The notes below the pieces were generated by a model that ran no database searches, was not told where the DNA came from, and saw only the letters and a list, made by a program, of their open reading frames with translations. A DNA stretch of 24,572 nt. It comes from a virus. Shown here piece after piece: positions 15,098 to 22,544 of this stretch; the first letter of the stretch is position 1; the number at the start of each line of letters is the position of its first letter. The position numbers and the translations under genes were made by a program. The DNA lies in IMG/VR virus record IMGVR_UViG_3300042328_000689, positions 1-24,572 of that record. One strand, written 5' to 3'.

Positions 15098-15433
15098 TTA
15101 TCCTTTAAATGCGGTAATTCTAGTAATTTCACCGCGAACATTGTAATGAATGATATCAACTACCTTAAGTTCGTCTTTGCTATTAACTAGAATTTTTAAA
15201 TCGGCAATGATAACCTGTCCATCGAGATAGATATCTTTTGGAGTGACATGGATGGTATCTACACCGTCAAATATCCGTTGATTGGCCTTGACAACTTCTT
15301 CCTTACCAAACGCTGTGATTTCCCAGTCAGATAAAATAATATCATGTTCAAACATACTAGCCACAGCCGCGATATCTTTGCGACTGAATGCTTCAAAATA
15401 TTGCGTTGCTAATTGTTTATAGTCGGGCATCAT
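15098..15433 (-). CDS. SnoaL/NTF2-like fold protein
   Basis: A 111-residue protein with the NTF2/SnoaL pattern: an N-terminal helix YFEAFSRKDIAAVASMFEHD (about 13-32) followed by DWEITAFGKEEV, a helix with QRIFDG, and strands ending DIIHYNVRGEITRITAFKG. Such cone-shaped domains act as small isomerases or hydrolases, or simply bind ligands. The Asp residues (Asp32 and Asp90) lie where SnoaL-like enzymes have acidic groups, but no substrate can be read. It starts within the folE stop (ATGA overlap), so it may be co-translated with folE; a part in pterin or deazaguanine metabolism is speculative. Confidence 0.75.
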   Translation of the reverse strand: MMPDYKQLATQYFEAFSRKDIAAVASMFEHDIILSDWEITAFGKEEVVKANQRIFDGVDTIHVTPKDIYLDGQVIIADLKILVNSKDELKVVDIIHYNVRGEITRITAFKG

Positions 15434-16125
15434 CTGGGGGCAAACTCCTGTTGTAGTTTGATATTATCAAAGAACTCTTTCTTAGTGTTACCATCATCTT
15501 TAAATGCACCTTTTAACACGGTAGTCTGTGTAAGTGAACTATGTGCCATAATACCTCGATTCTCGCAACAACCATGTGTGGCCTGTATGTAGACTGCTAC
15601 ATTCTCACTGCCTGTGGCTTTCATTATTTCTCGAGCGATGTCGTTAGCAAGTTCTTCTTGTAGTGTGCCACGACGAGCACACCATTGAGCAATACGAGTA
15701 TACTTACTAAGCCCAATAAGTTTTTGTGCGGCGATAATACCAATATAGGCCACCCCTGCCACAGGTTGATGATGATGACTACACATACTACGCAATTCAC
15801 TGCGAACAACCAGCATACCTTCATAACGATCCTCGCTATCATTTGGAAAAGCTGTTGCATCTGGTGCTGGATCATATCGGCCTGCCATGATCTCATATAG
15901 ATACATTTTTGCTAGTCTACGTGCTGTGCCTTGGCTGTTTGGATCTGTATGACGATCAATAATAAGACTATCTAATACACCTTCAAATTTGGTAGTCAAT
16001 TCATCTACTAGTTCAGCACGTTCACCGTCTAAGATATAATCTGAGATGTTGTCACCTGCCCAATAACGAGCATTTTTTGCTTGGATGCGTTCGAGAATTC
16101 GTTCGCTTATAGTTTTTTCACTCAA
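15430..16125 (-). CDS. folE: GTP cyclohydrolase I (FolE), TTG start
   Basis: FolE opens GTP to 7,8-dihydroneopterin triphosphate, the entry step to both folate and 7-deazaguanine pathways. The 231-residue protein has the zinc-site and active-site motifs: SMCSHHHQPV at 113-122 (Cys115, His118; the usual Glu after Cys is Ser), KLIGLSKYTRI at 135-145 and ATHGCCENRG at 182-191. EGVLDSLIIDRHTDPNSQGTARR occupies the position of the N-terminal substrate helix. Length is typical (E. coli 222). The start is TTG at 16125 with GGAG seven bases upstream. The gene heads the operon that also carries queE and metK, with a near-consensus promoter just upstream. Confidence 0.93.
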   Translation of the reverse strand: MSEKTISERILERIQAKNARYWAGDNISDYILDGERAELVDELTTKFEGVLDSLIIDRHTDPNSQGTARRLAKMYLYEIMAGRYDPAPDATAFPNDSEDRYEGMLVVRSELRSMCSHHHQPVAGVAYIGIIAAQKLIGLSKYTRIAQWCARRGTLQEELANDIAREIMKATGSENVAVYIQATHGCCENRGIMAHSSLTQTTVLKGAFKDDGNTKKEFFDNIKLQQEFAPR

Positions 16126-16160
16126 TTTATGTCTCCGATGTTAAGGCAGAGGATTGCCAT
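16122..16160 (-). CDS. Possible 12-codon leader ORF overlapping folE
   Basis: An ATG two bases inside the predicted transcript opens a 12-residue frame (MAILCLNIGDIN) whose TGA overlaps the folE TTG start as TTGA. It could couple folE translation to translation of the leader, or be fortuitous. No runs of a regulatory amino acid are present. Confidence 0.3.
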   Translation of the reverse strand: MAILCLNIGDIN

Positions 16161-16168
16161 ATTGTTAT

Positions 16169-16197
16169 AGTATATAGATTATTTAGGTCGTTGTCAA
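16169..16197 (-). promoter_or_regulatory. Near-consensus sigma70 promoter for the folE-metK operon
   Basis: Minus-strand TTGACA (16197-16192) is a perfect -35, followed after 17 bases by TATACT (16174-16169). The -35 lies inside the last codons of the epimerase gene. The predicted start near 16162 gives a leader of about 37 bases to the folE TTG. Confidence 0.88.
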
Positions 16198-17082
16198 CAG
16201 TTTTGATTTTATTCTGTCAATAACAGATGTAAATTTTTCGGGTTGATAATTTGGGTAGTAATTTCTTAACTTAGTTAAATCAGGCTTACGTCTTGCTGTG
16301 CTACCGGCGTGTCCTTTGACAATATTCCATGTAGGATTATCATAACCTTGTGATTTGGCTATGATATTGGCCGCTTCTTGAACAGTGATTTCTTCATCTG
16401 ATCCTACATTGATTATTTCTTTATTGGCTAGTTCTGCAACTGTAATTATAGCTCTGACAGAGTCCGCTACATAACAAAAACTTCTGGTATCATTGGGATT
16501 AATCAGTTCAAATATGCCTTGTTTGATTTTATTCAATTGATCTCTAAGCATGTGTCCGCTAGCACTATGTTCGCTATAGGTATTAAAAATACGAAATATT
16601 ATATAATTCAATTGACTATTTACTAGATAATTCTCACTGACGATCTTACCCAATCTATAACTCCATCGTGGATTATGCATATTTTTGATAGAAATATCGA
16701 TTTCTTCAGCTACTGGGACAGAGTTACTATCTGATACTACTTCACTGCTACTGGCATAAATTATTTTACATTTAGGATTCGTTCCTGCATATTCAAATAT
16801 TTTTAAGTCAGATAATATATTATTTGTGATTAAAATATTTGGTATAGAATAAAAATATTCTGTGCCATTGATCGCGGCCATATGATAGATCATATCAAAG
16901 TTATTTGGATTTTCTACTACAAATGTATGAATAGTTTTGTCATGAAATATCGAGCATGATGGTTCATGCCCTTGATATTTAAAATGGCTATCTAGTGCAA
17001 CTACTTCATGATCTTGTTCATATAACTGCTGGCAAATTTCTCTACCAATTAATCCACTGGCACCGGTAACTAATATTCTCAT
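16183..17082 (-). CDS. NAD-dependent nucleotide-sugar epimerase/dehydratase
   Basis: A 299-residue extended SDR acting on a nucleotide sugar. The Rossmann motif GASGLIG occupies 7-13, an acidic residue follows the second strand (ALDSH), HMAA is at 67-70, SSS at 111-113 and the catalytic YRLGK pair Tyr142/Lys146. The C-terminal part with NVGSDEEITVQEAANIIAK resembles GDP-mannose or UDP-glucose epimerase/dehydratase substrate domains. The exact reaction (4-epimerase, 4,6-dehydratase or decarboxylase) cannot be fixed. It follows a UDP-sugar dehydrogenase with one-base overlap, which fits sequential steps such as uronic-acid formation and epimerisation or decarboxylation. Its last codons contain the folE promoter -35. 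Confidence 0.85.
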   Translation of the reverse strand: MRILVTGASGLIGREICQQLYEQDHEVVALDSHFKYQGHEPSCSIFHDKTIHTFVVENPNNFDMIYHMAAINGTEYFYSIPNILITNNILSDLKIFEYAGTNPKCKIIYASSSEVVSDSNSVPVAEEIDISIKNMHNPRWSYRLGKIVSENYLVNSQLNYIIFRIFNTYSEHSASGHMLRDQLNKIKQGIFELINPNDTRSFCYVADSVRAIITVAELANKEIINVGSDEEITVQEAANIIAKSQGYDNPTWNIVKGHAGSTARRKPDLTKLRNYYPNYQPEKFTSVIDRIKSKLLTTT

Positions 17083-17867
17083 TATTTTTTTACCTTTACA
17101 TGATATGCATTATCTTTGACGATAGAATCAAATATGGAAATATGATCCAGACCTAGTTGTTTAACTAATAACGCAAATGCCTGACTGTCCTTAGGTAAAC
17201 AATGTCCTTCGAACCCCCGAAAATATTCACTACATCTAAGGTATTCGGGAGAAATAGTAGACCTTAATATGCTGGCATTAAAAACTTTTTGATAATCTGC
17301 CCCCAATTTTTCACACACTTCAAATACACCGTTAGCGAAAGTTACTCGTAGCGAGTTGTATACGTTACTAAAATACTTAACAAGTTCTGCTTCTGTCGGT
17401 GACACCTTTACTCGATTCATGGGAAGATGTCCATGACTCTCTATTATGATATCATAAACAACTTTGTCATGTGTCCCTACGATCAGGAGATCGTGTTTTT
17501 CGATGAAGTCACTGAGTGCAGATTTTTCTCTAAGGAATTCTGGAACAAAACAGATACGAGAAGTTGGATATTTCTGTATTAATTGTTCTGTGGTTCCTGG
17601 TATGACTGTGCTTTTAATAGCAATAATACCGGCGTAGTTTAAATTATGTAGTTCTTGTGTAATCTCTTGGACCGTGCTGATGTTACAAGTTCCGTCGAGA
17701 TTACTATTAGTGGGCACACAAACAAAAATAATTTCAGAATCTAAAACATTTTCGATTTTAGTTCCTGTGTCTTTTTTATCATAATAACTTAATTTATGTC
17801 CCAATGCTTGTAATCCATCATATACTGCTCCGCCGACTACTCCCTTACCAATTATTCCTATTTTCAT
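17082..17867 (-). CDS. UDP-glucose/GDP-mannose dehydrogenase family protein, short form
   Basis: Enzymes of this family oxidise a nucleotide sugar to its uronic acid in two NAD-dependent steps. Here the Rossmann motif GIIGKGVVGGAV is at 4-15, CVPTN at 50-54, KSTVIPGTT at 85-93, PEFLRE at 109-114, and the catalytic Cys223 in GHCLPKD. At 261 residues it ends soon after that motif and lacks the C-terminal nucleotide-binding domain of the usual 390-450 residue enzymes. The stop is clean, with a one-base overlap to the epimerase, so this looks like a stable short form rather than a frameshift. A reduced-specificity dehydrogenase or one needing a partner is possible. Confidence 0.83.
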   Translation of the reverse strand: MKIGIIGKGVVGGAVYDGLQALGHKLSYYDKKDTGTKIENVLDSEIIFVCVPTNSNLDGTCNISTVQEITQELHNLNYAGIIAIKSTVIPGTTEQLIQKYPTSRICFVPEFLREKSALSDFIEKHDLLIVGTHDKVVYDIIIESHGHLPMNRVKVSPTEAELVKYFSNVYNSLRVTFANGVFEVCEKLGADYQKVFNASILRSTISPEYLRCSEYFRGFEGHCLPKDSQAFALLVKQLGLDHISIFDSIVKDNAYHVKVKK

Positions 17868-18442
17868 ATTATTTTAATCTCTCTTAAATCAGGATACTCG
17901 ACATATTTAGGCGTTTGATCTACCCTTGGTAATAATTCTAAGCCACGTATGGCTTCTTCTACAGTGGGTTTGTAATGATAACCGACACGGAAAACTTTTT
18001 GATTTTCCCATGGGCTAACATTCAAATCACGACCATCATAACGTTGTTGGCTAATGACATCATATATCTCTGTATCATCAGTAAGGATTGCACCGCCTCG
18101 ACCAATTTCAAGAGGTTTACCGTAACCAAAACTCAAGCATTGTAACTGCCCTGATCGATACATACCTTCTTTAAGTAGTCTAGCCGAATCCCAGATGCGT
18201 GTACCTATAAACTGATATTCACCAGTCCACAATTTATCATTATAGTTATATTTGATACCTAACTTGTGCATGGTCATCGGTATACTGAGATAGGTATGTG
18301 CTGGAAATGCCACACGTTGTATTTTATCATAGCGTAGGCATAGTTCAATAGCATGAGTGCAACAGTCAGTCATGACTGCATATGGTGCACCTGTGAACTT
18401 GGCTAGTGCAGATTCGAACTCTGAAATTTTCTCGAAGCCCAT
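17864..18442 (-). CDS. DegT/DnrJ/EryC1-like sugar aminotransferase, half-length
   Basis: PLP-dependent enzymes of this family aminate keto-sugars on nucleotide carriers. Recognisable are EFESALAKFTGAPYAVMT at 8-25 with the family's opening Cys/Thr/His segment, FPAHTYLSIPM at 46-56, the cofactor Asp in WDSARLL (Asp85) and the Schiff-base Lys109 in SFGYGKPLEIGRGGAIL. At 192 residues it is about half the normal 370-400: the inter-domain region after the lysine is cut to about 80 residues and the C-terminal domain is missing. All catalytic residues of the large domain remain. It is tightly packed between GT4 and dehydrogenase genes, with a clean stop. Activity on a sugar is uncertain. Confidence 0.78.
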   Translation of the reverse strand: MGFEKISEFESALAKFTGAPYAVMTDCCTHAIELCLRYDKIQRVAFPAHTYLSIPMTMHKLGIKYNYNDKLWTGEYQFIGTRIWDSARLLKEGMYRSGQLQCLSFGYGKPLEIGRGGAILTDDTEIYDVISQQRYDGRDLNVSPWENQKVFRVGYHYKPTVEEAIRGLELLPRVDQTPKYVEYPDLREIKII

Positions 18443-19500
18443 TATTTGATGTTTTCTAAGAGCTTGGTTGCAGAAAAGAAGTTGGTGTGCAGACTTTCTG
18501 TCTGTGCCTTGAGTATACGCAGAGTGCTTGGATAGTTTTCTATATGATAGTGGATCACATCCATAAGTTCAGATTTATATGCTTGATAACTGCTCCATGA
18601 TTCTGTATACGCACTAGGATACTTGAATATACTTGAATACATTTCTGTATAACTTAAACGATCTGGAACTATTGGTATAGCATTTACCAATGCACCTTCA
18701 TAACAGCTGATACCCAATGTTTCTTGTAGATTCGCACTAAACACAATCTTAGCTGATCCTAACAAAGCATGATATTGTAATTTACTCAATCTCTGATCTT
18801 GGCAGACGATCCACTCATATTCGGGCATAGATGCCGCAAGATCACGGAATATCTCAACTTGTTTCTCGGGCGCTATACGGTGCGGAAATAAGATTAAATC
18901 ACGTTTAGGTAAATGTTTAAATGGCTCTAAAGAATCTTTAAGATACTCCATGGACCAACCTGTACGTACAATTTTATCTTTACCTATGTTTAATGGTTCA
19001 TCTTTTAATAGATTTTTCATAAACAAGTCGATATGAAATTGCGTAGCAAAGTAGTTATGGTCTATAGCATGGAAGAAACTCTTTTCAGCGTGCCTGACCC
19101 ATGGTGCATCACCGATAAGACGTCCTAAGAAGTCTTGTGGGTCATAACTACCAGCATGCCATAATGCGTGTATCTTAATTTTTATATTAAGGAGTTCTGC
19201 CATATACTTAAGGTTAATAATACCAGGATGCCAAGCATCAGTGAAAAGAAAATGATCGCCATCAACAACTGTGCCGCTTGTAAAAAGTCTGGCAATTTCT
19301 TCCACTTGTCGGGCTTTGTAAATGTTTGTGCCGCCAAAGTTAAGAAAAGCGCCAGGAGTAGTAGCGTTAGGTATATCGGAAGGTCCTTCGATAATTGTGA
19401 CAGCATGTCCTGCCCCCTCTAATAGTTTAGGTACATGAGTCTTCCATTGACCTGTATACCTTGTTTCGACTGCTTCTAAATCAACTAGAAATATAGTCAT
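18442..19500 (-). CDS. GT4-like glycosyltransferase
   Basis: A 352-residue GT-B glycosyltransferase. The N-terminal half has a plausible acceptor domain (WHAGSYDPQDF near 114). The C-terminal half begins LILFPHRIAPEKQ at 202-214, then SANLQETLGISCYEGALVNA at 255-274 with the two glutamates of the GT4 E-x7-E motif (Glu260, Glu268), and IPIVPDRLSY. It should move a sugar from a nucleotide donor to an unknown acceptor. It shares 4 bases (ATGA) with the radical SAM gene upstream and one base with the aminotransferase downstream. The sugar genes after it suggest donor synthesis for this enzyme; targets could be DNA base, capsid or host surface glycan. Confidence 0.82.
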   Translation of the reverse strand: MTIFLVDLEAVETRYTGQWKTHVPKLLEGAGHAVTIIEGPSDIPNATTPGAFLNFGGTNIYKARQVEEIARLFTSGTVVDGDHFLFTDAWHPGIINLKYMAELLNIKIKIHALWHAGSYDPQDFLGRLIGDAPWVRHAEKSFFHAIDHNYFATQFHIDLFMKNLLKDEPLNIGKDKIVRTGWSMEYLKDSLEPFKHLPKRDLILFPHRIAPEKQVEIFRDLAASMPEYEWIVCQDQRLSKLQYHALLGSAKIVFSANLQETLGISCYEGALVNAIPIVPDRLSYTEMYSSIFKYPSAYTESWSSYQAYKSELMDVIHYHIENYPSTLRILKAQTESLHTNFFSATKLLENIK

Positions 19501-20612
19501 TTATTTTCCTTTTCAAATGTGTCTCCCGACCAAACAGCATATAATTCTGTATTAGCATAGCTCAACAATGTGCTTTCTTTGCCACACATATGAGCACATC
19601 TTTGTATGGAATTATCTGTCCAAGTGTGCTCGATAGCATCAAACCAATCACCGTGGACAATATCATTCAATGATGTGTGATGTAAATTAATTTTAGTCCT
19701 ACCCCCAATCGATTCGATGATATCCATCATGGTTTTATGGTCCTGGTGATTTTCTGATTCATACCCATACATTCTGTCAGATAAGAATCCGCAGGGAAAT
19801 ACATCGCCCTCGGCTGATATGTATATATAATGCTGTCTTTTTGCCTTGCAGTCAATCTCAGTATTCTTCAAATAATTTTGGTAACCTTGATATCGTTCAC
19901 CGACTGATTTAAAATCTTCATAGCCTTTGTTTTGGTATTTAGGTATAGTCGATGGGCGAATAAAATAAATTGGCTCACCGGAATCATCTAGCACTGGTGT
20001 TTGTTCTATTAACTCATGTGTCTTGTTGACGAATCTGCTGGTTTTCTTACAGACAAAGTTACTACACCCCAATTCAACGGATAATTGCCTGGCTTGTTCT
20101 ATTTGATGTTGATTATGTTCAAATATCAAATAACTCCAAATTGATTGTCCACCATGTTGATTAAATTCTTTAAGATTTTCAATAACTTTACTATAAATAA
20201 CACCAATTCTGTGTAGATGATTAGTATCGTTTAATCCGTCGATACCAAAAAATACTTTATCTTTAATAGGATCTAAAGTTTCTGCTAGTTGTTTCCACCA
20301 AGATTTTGATCGTATTCCTCCGTTGGTGTTAATAGTAATTGCGGTGTTACTGTTATTTTTAATCCATTTGATTATGTCTATTAGATCCTTATGCATACAA
20401 GGGTCACCATAAGTACCACAAAATTTGATATGCTCTAATTCTTGCCAGATCTCTATAGGAATAGTTTTTTTTAACCACTCAATGTCCATGTCGACTATGG
20501 GAAGTGTTGGCCAGGTGTAAGAACCAAAATAATTACGTACACATTGGGGGCAACTTGCATTGCATTTAGTGGTTAATTCTAATTCAATTTGTAATACTTT
20601 ATCAATTAACAT
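19497..20612 (-). CDS. Radical SAM/SPASM-like protein
   Basis: A 371-residue radical SAM enzyme. The [4Fe-4S] motif is TTKCNASCPQC (Cys17, Cys21, Cys24). The SAM contact region is the GTYGDPCMH segment (about 66-74), where GGEP is replaced by a TYGDP form seen in radical SAM proteins of marine phages. TINTNGG and FGIDG strands follow. Auxiliary cysteines in DVFPCGF and CAHMCG suggest a SPASM-type cluster domain. Substrate unknown; it is embedded in the sugar cluster between an SDR and a glycosyltransferase, unlike the second enzyme at 6368-7447. Start ATG at 20612 overlaps the SDR gene by 11 bases. Confidence 0.82.
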   Translation of the reverse strand: MLIDKVLQIELELTTKCNASCPQCVRNYFGSYTWPTLPIVDMDIEWLKKTIPIEIWQELEHIKFCGTYGDPCMHKDLIDIIKWIKNNSNTAITINTNGGIRSKSWWKQLAETLDPIKDKVFFGIDGLNDTNHLHRIGVIYSKVIENLKEFNQHGGQSIWSYLIFEHNQHQIEQARQLSVELGCSNFVCKKTSRFVNKTHELIEQTPVLDDSGEPIYFIRPSTIPKYQNKGYEDFKSVGERYQGYQNYLKNTEIDCKAKRQHYIYISAEGDVFPCGFLSDRMYGYESENHQDHKTMMDIIESIGGRTKINLHHTSLNDIVHGDWFDAIEHTWTDNSIQRCAHMCGKESTLLSYANTELYAVWSGDTFEKENK

Positions 20613-21213
20613 CTTGATAGTTATTGTATTCGTAAATTAATAATGGAGTTGGAGATTCTATTACATGTATGATACCGTCTACAATAGTATCTATAGGGTG
20701 TCCTTGATATCCATTTAGTTTACTTTGAAACCTACTAGGATTAAACATAGATAATTTTAATTTAGAAATACCAGATTGACTTAATCCTGTAGTAAACGAT
20801 TGTATAGTTTCTTTACTAACGTTATAGGATAGTCTTTCAAGAGAAATTCCGGGCCAACTGGTCCACATCGCGCCGTGGCTTCCAACCATAATAATATGAG
20901 CTTGAGACTGTTTTTCTATAAGTTTTTCTAATAGAAAACTGGGCGCAATCGCATTTACGGTAAACATATCCCAGACGTCTTCTGATTCAAGTACACCAAC
21001 ACAACAAACAATAACATCACTTTTAAAAATAATGTTAACTAAATCAATAATATCATTCTTATTAAGAAAATTGTAATATTTTTTTCCGTAACAACTTACA
21101 TTATGATTTAATTTTAATTTTTTATTTAATGCGCTAGCAAGATCACCATCTTCGCCAATGATTGATACATTCAACTTATTGTCCACGATTTTGTTTATTG
21201 TAGACAATGCCAT
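20602..21213 (-). CDS. Short-chain dehydrogenase/reductase-like protein
   Basis: A roughly 200-residue SDR-like Rossmann protein. After the first strand, VSIIGEDGDLASAL replaces the usual TGxxxGIG, so the cofactor loop is divergent. CCVGVLES resembles the NNAG region, MVGSHGAM gives the catalytic Ser strand, and YNVSK provides the Tyr/Lys pair. The frame stays open to 21297, but the extra N-terminal residues only overlap the upstream gene. ATG at 21213 is given here; a TTG at 21174, directly after the upstream stop and seven bases after GTGGA, is an equally good choice and would leave the Rossmann strand intact. Substrate is probably a sugar or small carbonyl, by context only. Confidence 0.68.
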   Translation of the reverse strand: MALSTINKIVDNKLNVSIIGEDGDLASALNKKLKLNHNVSCYGKKYYNFLNKNDIIDLVNIIFKSDVIVCCVGVLESEDVWDMFTVNAIAPSFLLEKLIEKQSQAHIIMVGSHGAMWTSWPGISLERLSYNVSKETIQSFTTGLSQSGISKLKLSMFNPSRFQSKLNGYQGHPIDTIVDGIIHVIESPTPLLIYEYNNYQDVN

Positions 21214-21400
21214 TGCGGGCCTGCCATTGTTGGCGTTTCTTACGACGCTCTTGCCATTCTTTGTACTCGGGTGATCTATATAAATCAGCCTCATCATACT
21301 TGATCATGCGGAAACGACAGTAGTTTAACCACGCATCTAGGTCTTGGAAAATTTGTCGTATTTCGGCCTTCATTGGATACCTGCGATTGTCTTGTGCCAT
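21176..21400 (-). CDS. Small conserved phage protein (74 aa)
   Basis: A 74-residue, highly charged protein with AEIRQIFQDLDAWLNYCRFR (residues 12-31), then DEADLYRSPEYKEWQERRKK and a basic tail. The dLdaWL.yCRf and DLYRS elements recall a small family in marine T4-like phages without known function. Start ATG at 21400 has AGGAG six bases upstream, a strong site for this window. It overlaps or abuts the SDR gene. Confidence 0.68.
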   Translation of the reverse strand: MAQDNRRYPMKAEIRQIFQDLDAWLNYCRFRMIKYDEADLYRSPEYKEWQERRKKRQQWQARNGIVYNKQNRGQ

Positions 21401-21409
21401 TTGTTTCTC

Positions 21410-21835
21410 CTATACGGACACAGATTGATAAGGACGAGTATGATTATACTCAACATAACATCCATTCTCGCCATCTTCACTTATTTCAATATGAACATCA
21501 CGATTGGGATACCTGCTGGCGATCTGATCGTATAAGTCATCTGCGATCATCTCACAACTCTTATAATTTAATTCTAGTATGCCACTGTAGAGACTTTCAC
21601 ACCAGCGTTTAAATTGTATAAACTCTAGTTCACGATCATCGTGATATACATCAATACTTATCCTAAAATGAAACATGTGGCGATGTGGGTGCGCCAAGAA
21701 GCTAACATCTGCCAGTTTAGGATCAGTGGCTGCTAATGGAAAAGCATGGATACCTTCCTTCTGGAAAGTCACCCAGATTTTCTTCTGTGCAGATTTTTTG
21801 ATCCGTTCTATTCGTTCACGTTCTTCTAGTATCAT
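21410..21835 (-). CDS. QueD-like T-fold (6-pyruvoyltetrahydropterin synthase-like) protein
   Basis: A 141-residue protein whose motif order matches a divergent QueD/PTPS T-fold: a His-rich strand LAHPHRHMFHFRISIDV (48-63) in place of HGHxF, ELEFIQFKRW (70-79) in place of MVxDF..LK, YKSCEMIADDL (91-101) in place of PTxENLA, and DVHIEISEDGENGCYVEY (113-130) in place of the final ET..N.A.Y strand. The catalytic Cys of QueD before HGH is not present. Genuine queD is at 1257-1805, so this is a second, possibly repurposed, T-fold gene lying two genes from dpdA. Substrate binding or a structural role is inferred. Start ATG overlaps its upstream neighbour (ATGA). Confidence 0.65.
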   Translation of the reverse strand: MILEERERIERIKKSAQKKIWVTFQKEGIHAFPLAATDPKLADVSFLAHPHRHMFHFRISIDVYHDDRELEFIQFKRWCESLYSGILELNYKSCEMIADDLYDQIASRYPNRDVHIEISEDGENGCYVEYNHTRPYQSVSV

Positions 21836-22359
21836 TTTATAATCTCATCCTTTCCATACTGATCCCAATCAGTAAAGCTCTCTGTTGTTGTTAAATCTCG
21901 TAGACGATGGCACCAAACACCTGGGTTTGAGTGATCAAAGTCTAGATCGTCTAGCTTAATTGTAGCATTATATCCCAGCTGTGTCAAGTATGGCAGTTTA
22001 ACCGAAATCTGTGGAATAAAACGTCTATGTCCAATGACAGGCATTTCGAGTACACCCTGCACCACACTAACATCAAAATCTAGGGTACACCAAAGACCTG
22101 CGGTTAAGCATTGATCAATCATACGTTCCCACGGACGCCATGCGTCAGCATCATCTGTAGCTAACTTAGGAAAACTCTGATTAGCACCAAAATAAATGTG
22201 TTTACAATCTTTTTCTTTAGCTACTGCGATAATTTCTTCTGCAAGTTGTACACCCACCACAAATAGTGTTTTCGTACCGTATGCAGGAGTACGTTCGATC
22301 TCCACACCAGTGAAGTATGTTATATCTTCTTTTACACCATCAGTATAATCACGCTTCAT
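21832..22359 (-). CDS. Conserved phage protein of unknown function near dpdA
   Basis: A 175-residue soluble protein with several strongly patterned segments: YFTGVEIERTPAYGTKTLFV near the N-terminus, HIYFGANQSFP, DADAWRPWERMIDQCL, GLWCTLDFDVSVVQG, then PQISVKLPYLTQLGYNATIK and NPGVWCHRL. The alternating strands and helices suggest an alpha/beta enzyme or ligand-binding fold. I recall close relatives in marine T4-like phages but no function. The ATG at 22359 is preferred; a GTG at 22398 would add residues read from the upstream gene. Its position between dpdA and the QueD-like gene suggests a possible role in DNA modification. Confidence 0.68.
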   Translation of the reverse strand: MKRDYTDGVKEDITYFTGVEIERTPAYGTKTLFVVGVQLAEEIIAVAKEKDCKHIYFGANQSFPKLATDDADAWRPWERMIDQCLTAGLWCTLDFDVSVVQGVLEMPVIGHRRFIPQISVKLPYLTQLGYNATIKLDDLDFDHSNPGVWCHRLRDLTTTESFTDWDQYGKDEIIK

Positions 22360-22543
22360 CGTATTCTGCCAATTGTTTTTCAATTTGAGTAATTTCACGT
22401 TTAACGCCTAATTTCTCGTGTTTAATTTTACCAAGGTGCATGTCATCTAGGTAATGACTGTATCCATCTTTAATTTTCTTTTCTAGTTCAATGTGACGTT
22501 CTTCTAAATGTTTAAGGTGATGTTGTAATTTGTCCTTATTCAC
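22349..22543 (-). CDS. Small coiled-coil protein, GTG start
   Basis: A 64-residue protein that is almost entirely charged helix: LQHHLKHLEERHIELEKKIK, a short break at YSHYLDDMHLG, then LGVKREITQIEKQLAEY. Heptad spacing of Leu/Ile suggests a coiled coil or helical hairpin. The start is GTG at 22543, one base downstream of the dpdA stop, with AGGAG six bases upstream formed by the last dpdA codons. No function known. Confidence 0.65.
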   Translation of the reverse strand: MNKDKLQHHLKHLEERHIELEKKIKDGYSHYLDDMHLGKIKHEKLGVKREITQIEKQLAEYDEA

Positions 22544-22544
22544 G

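Noticed and set aside
15624-15896. Second minus-strand frame within folE
   Set aside because: Lies wholly within folE in another frame, and the FolE motifs prove which frame is used.
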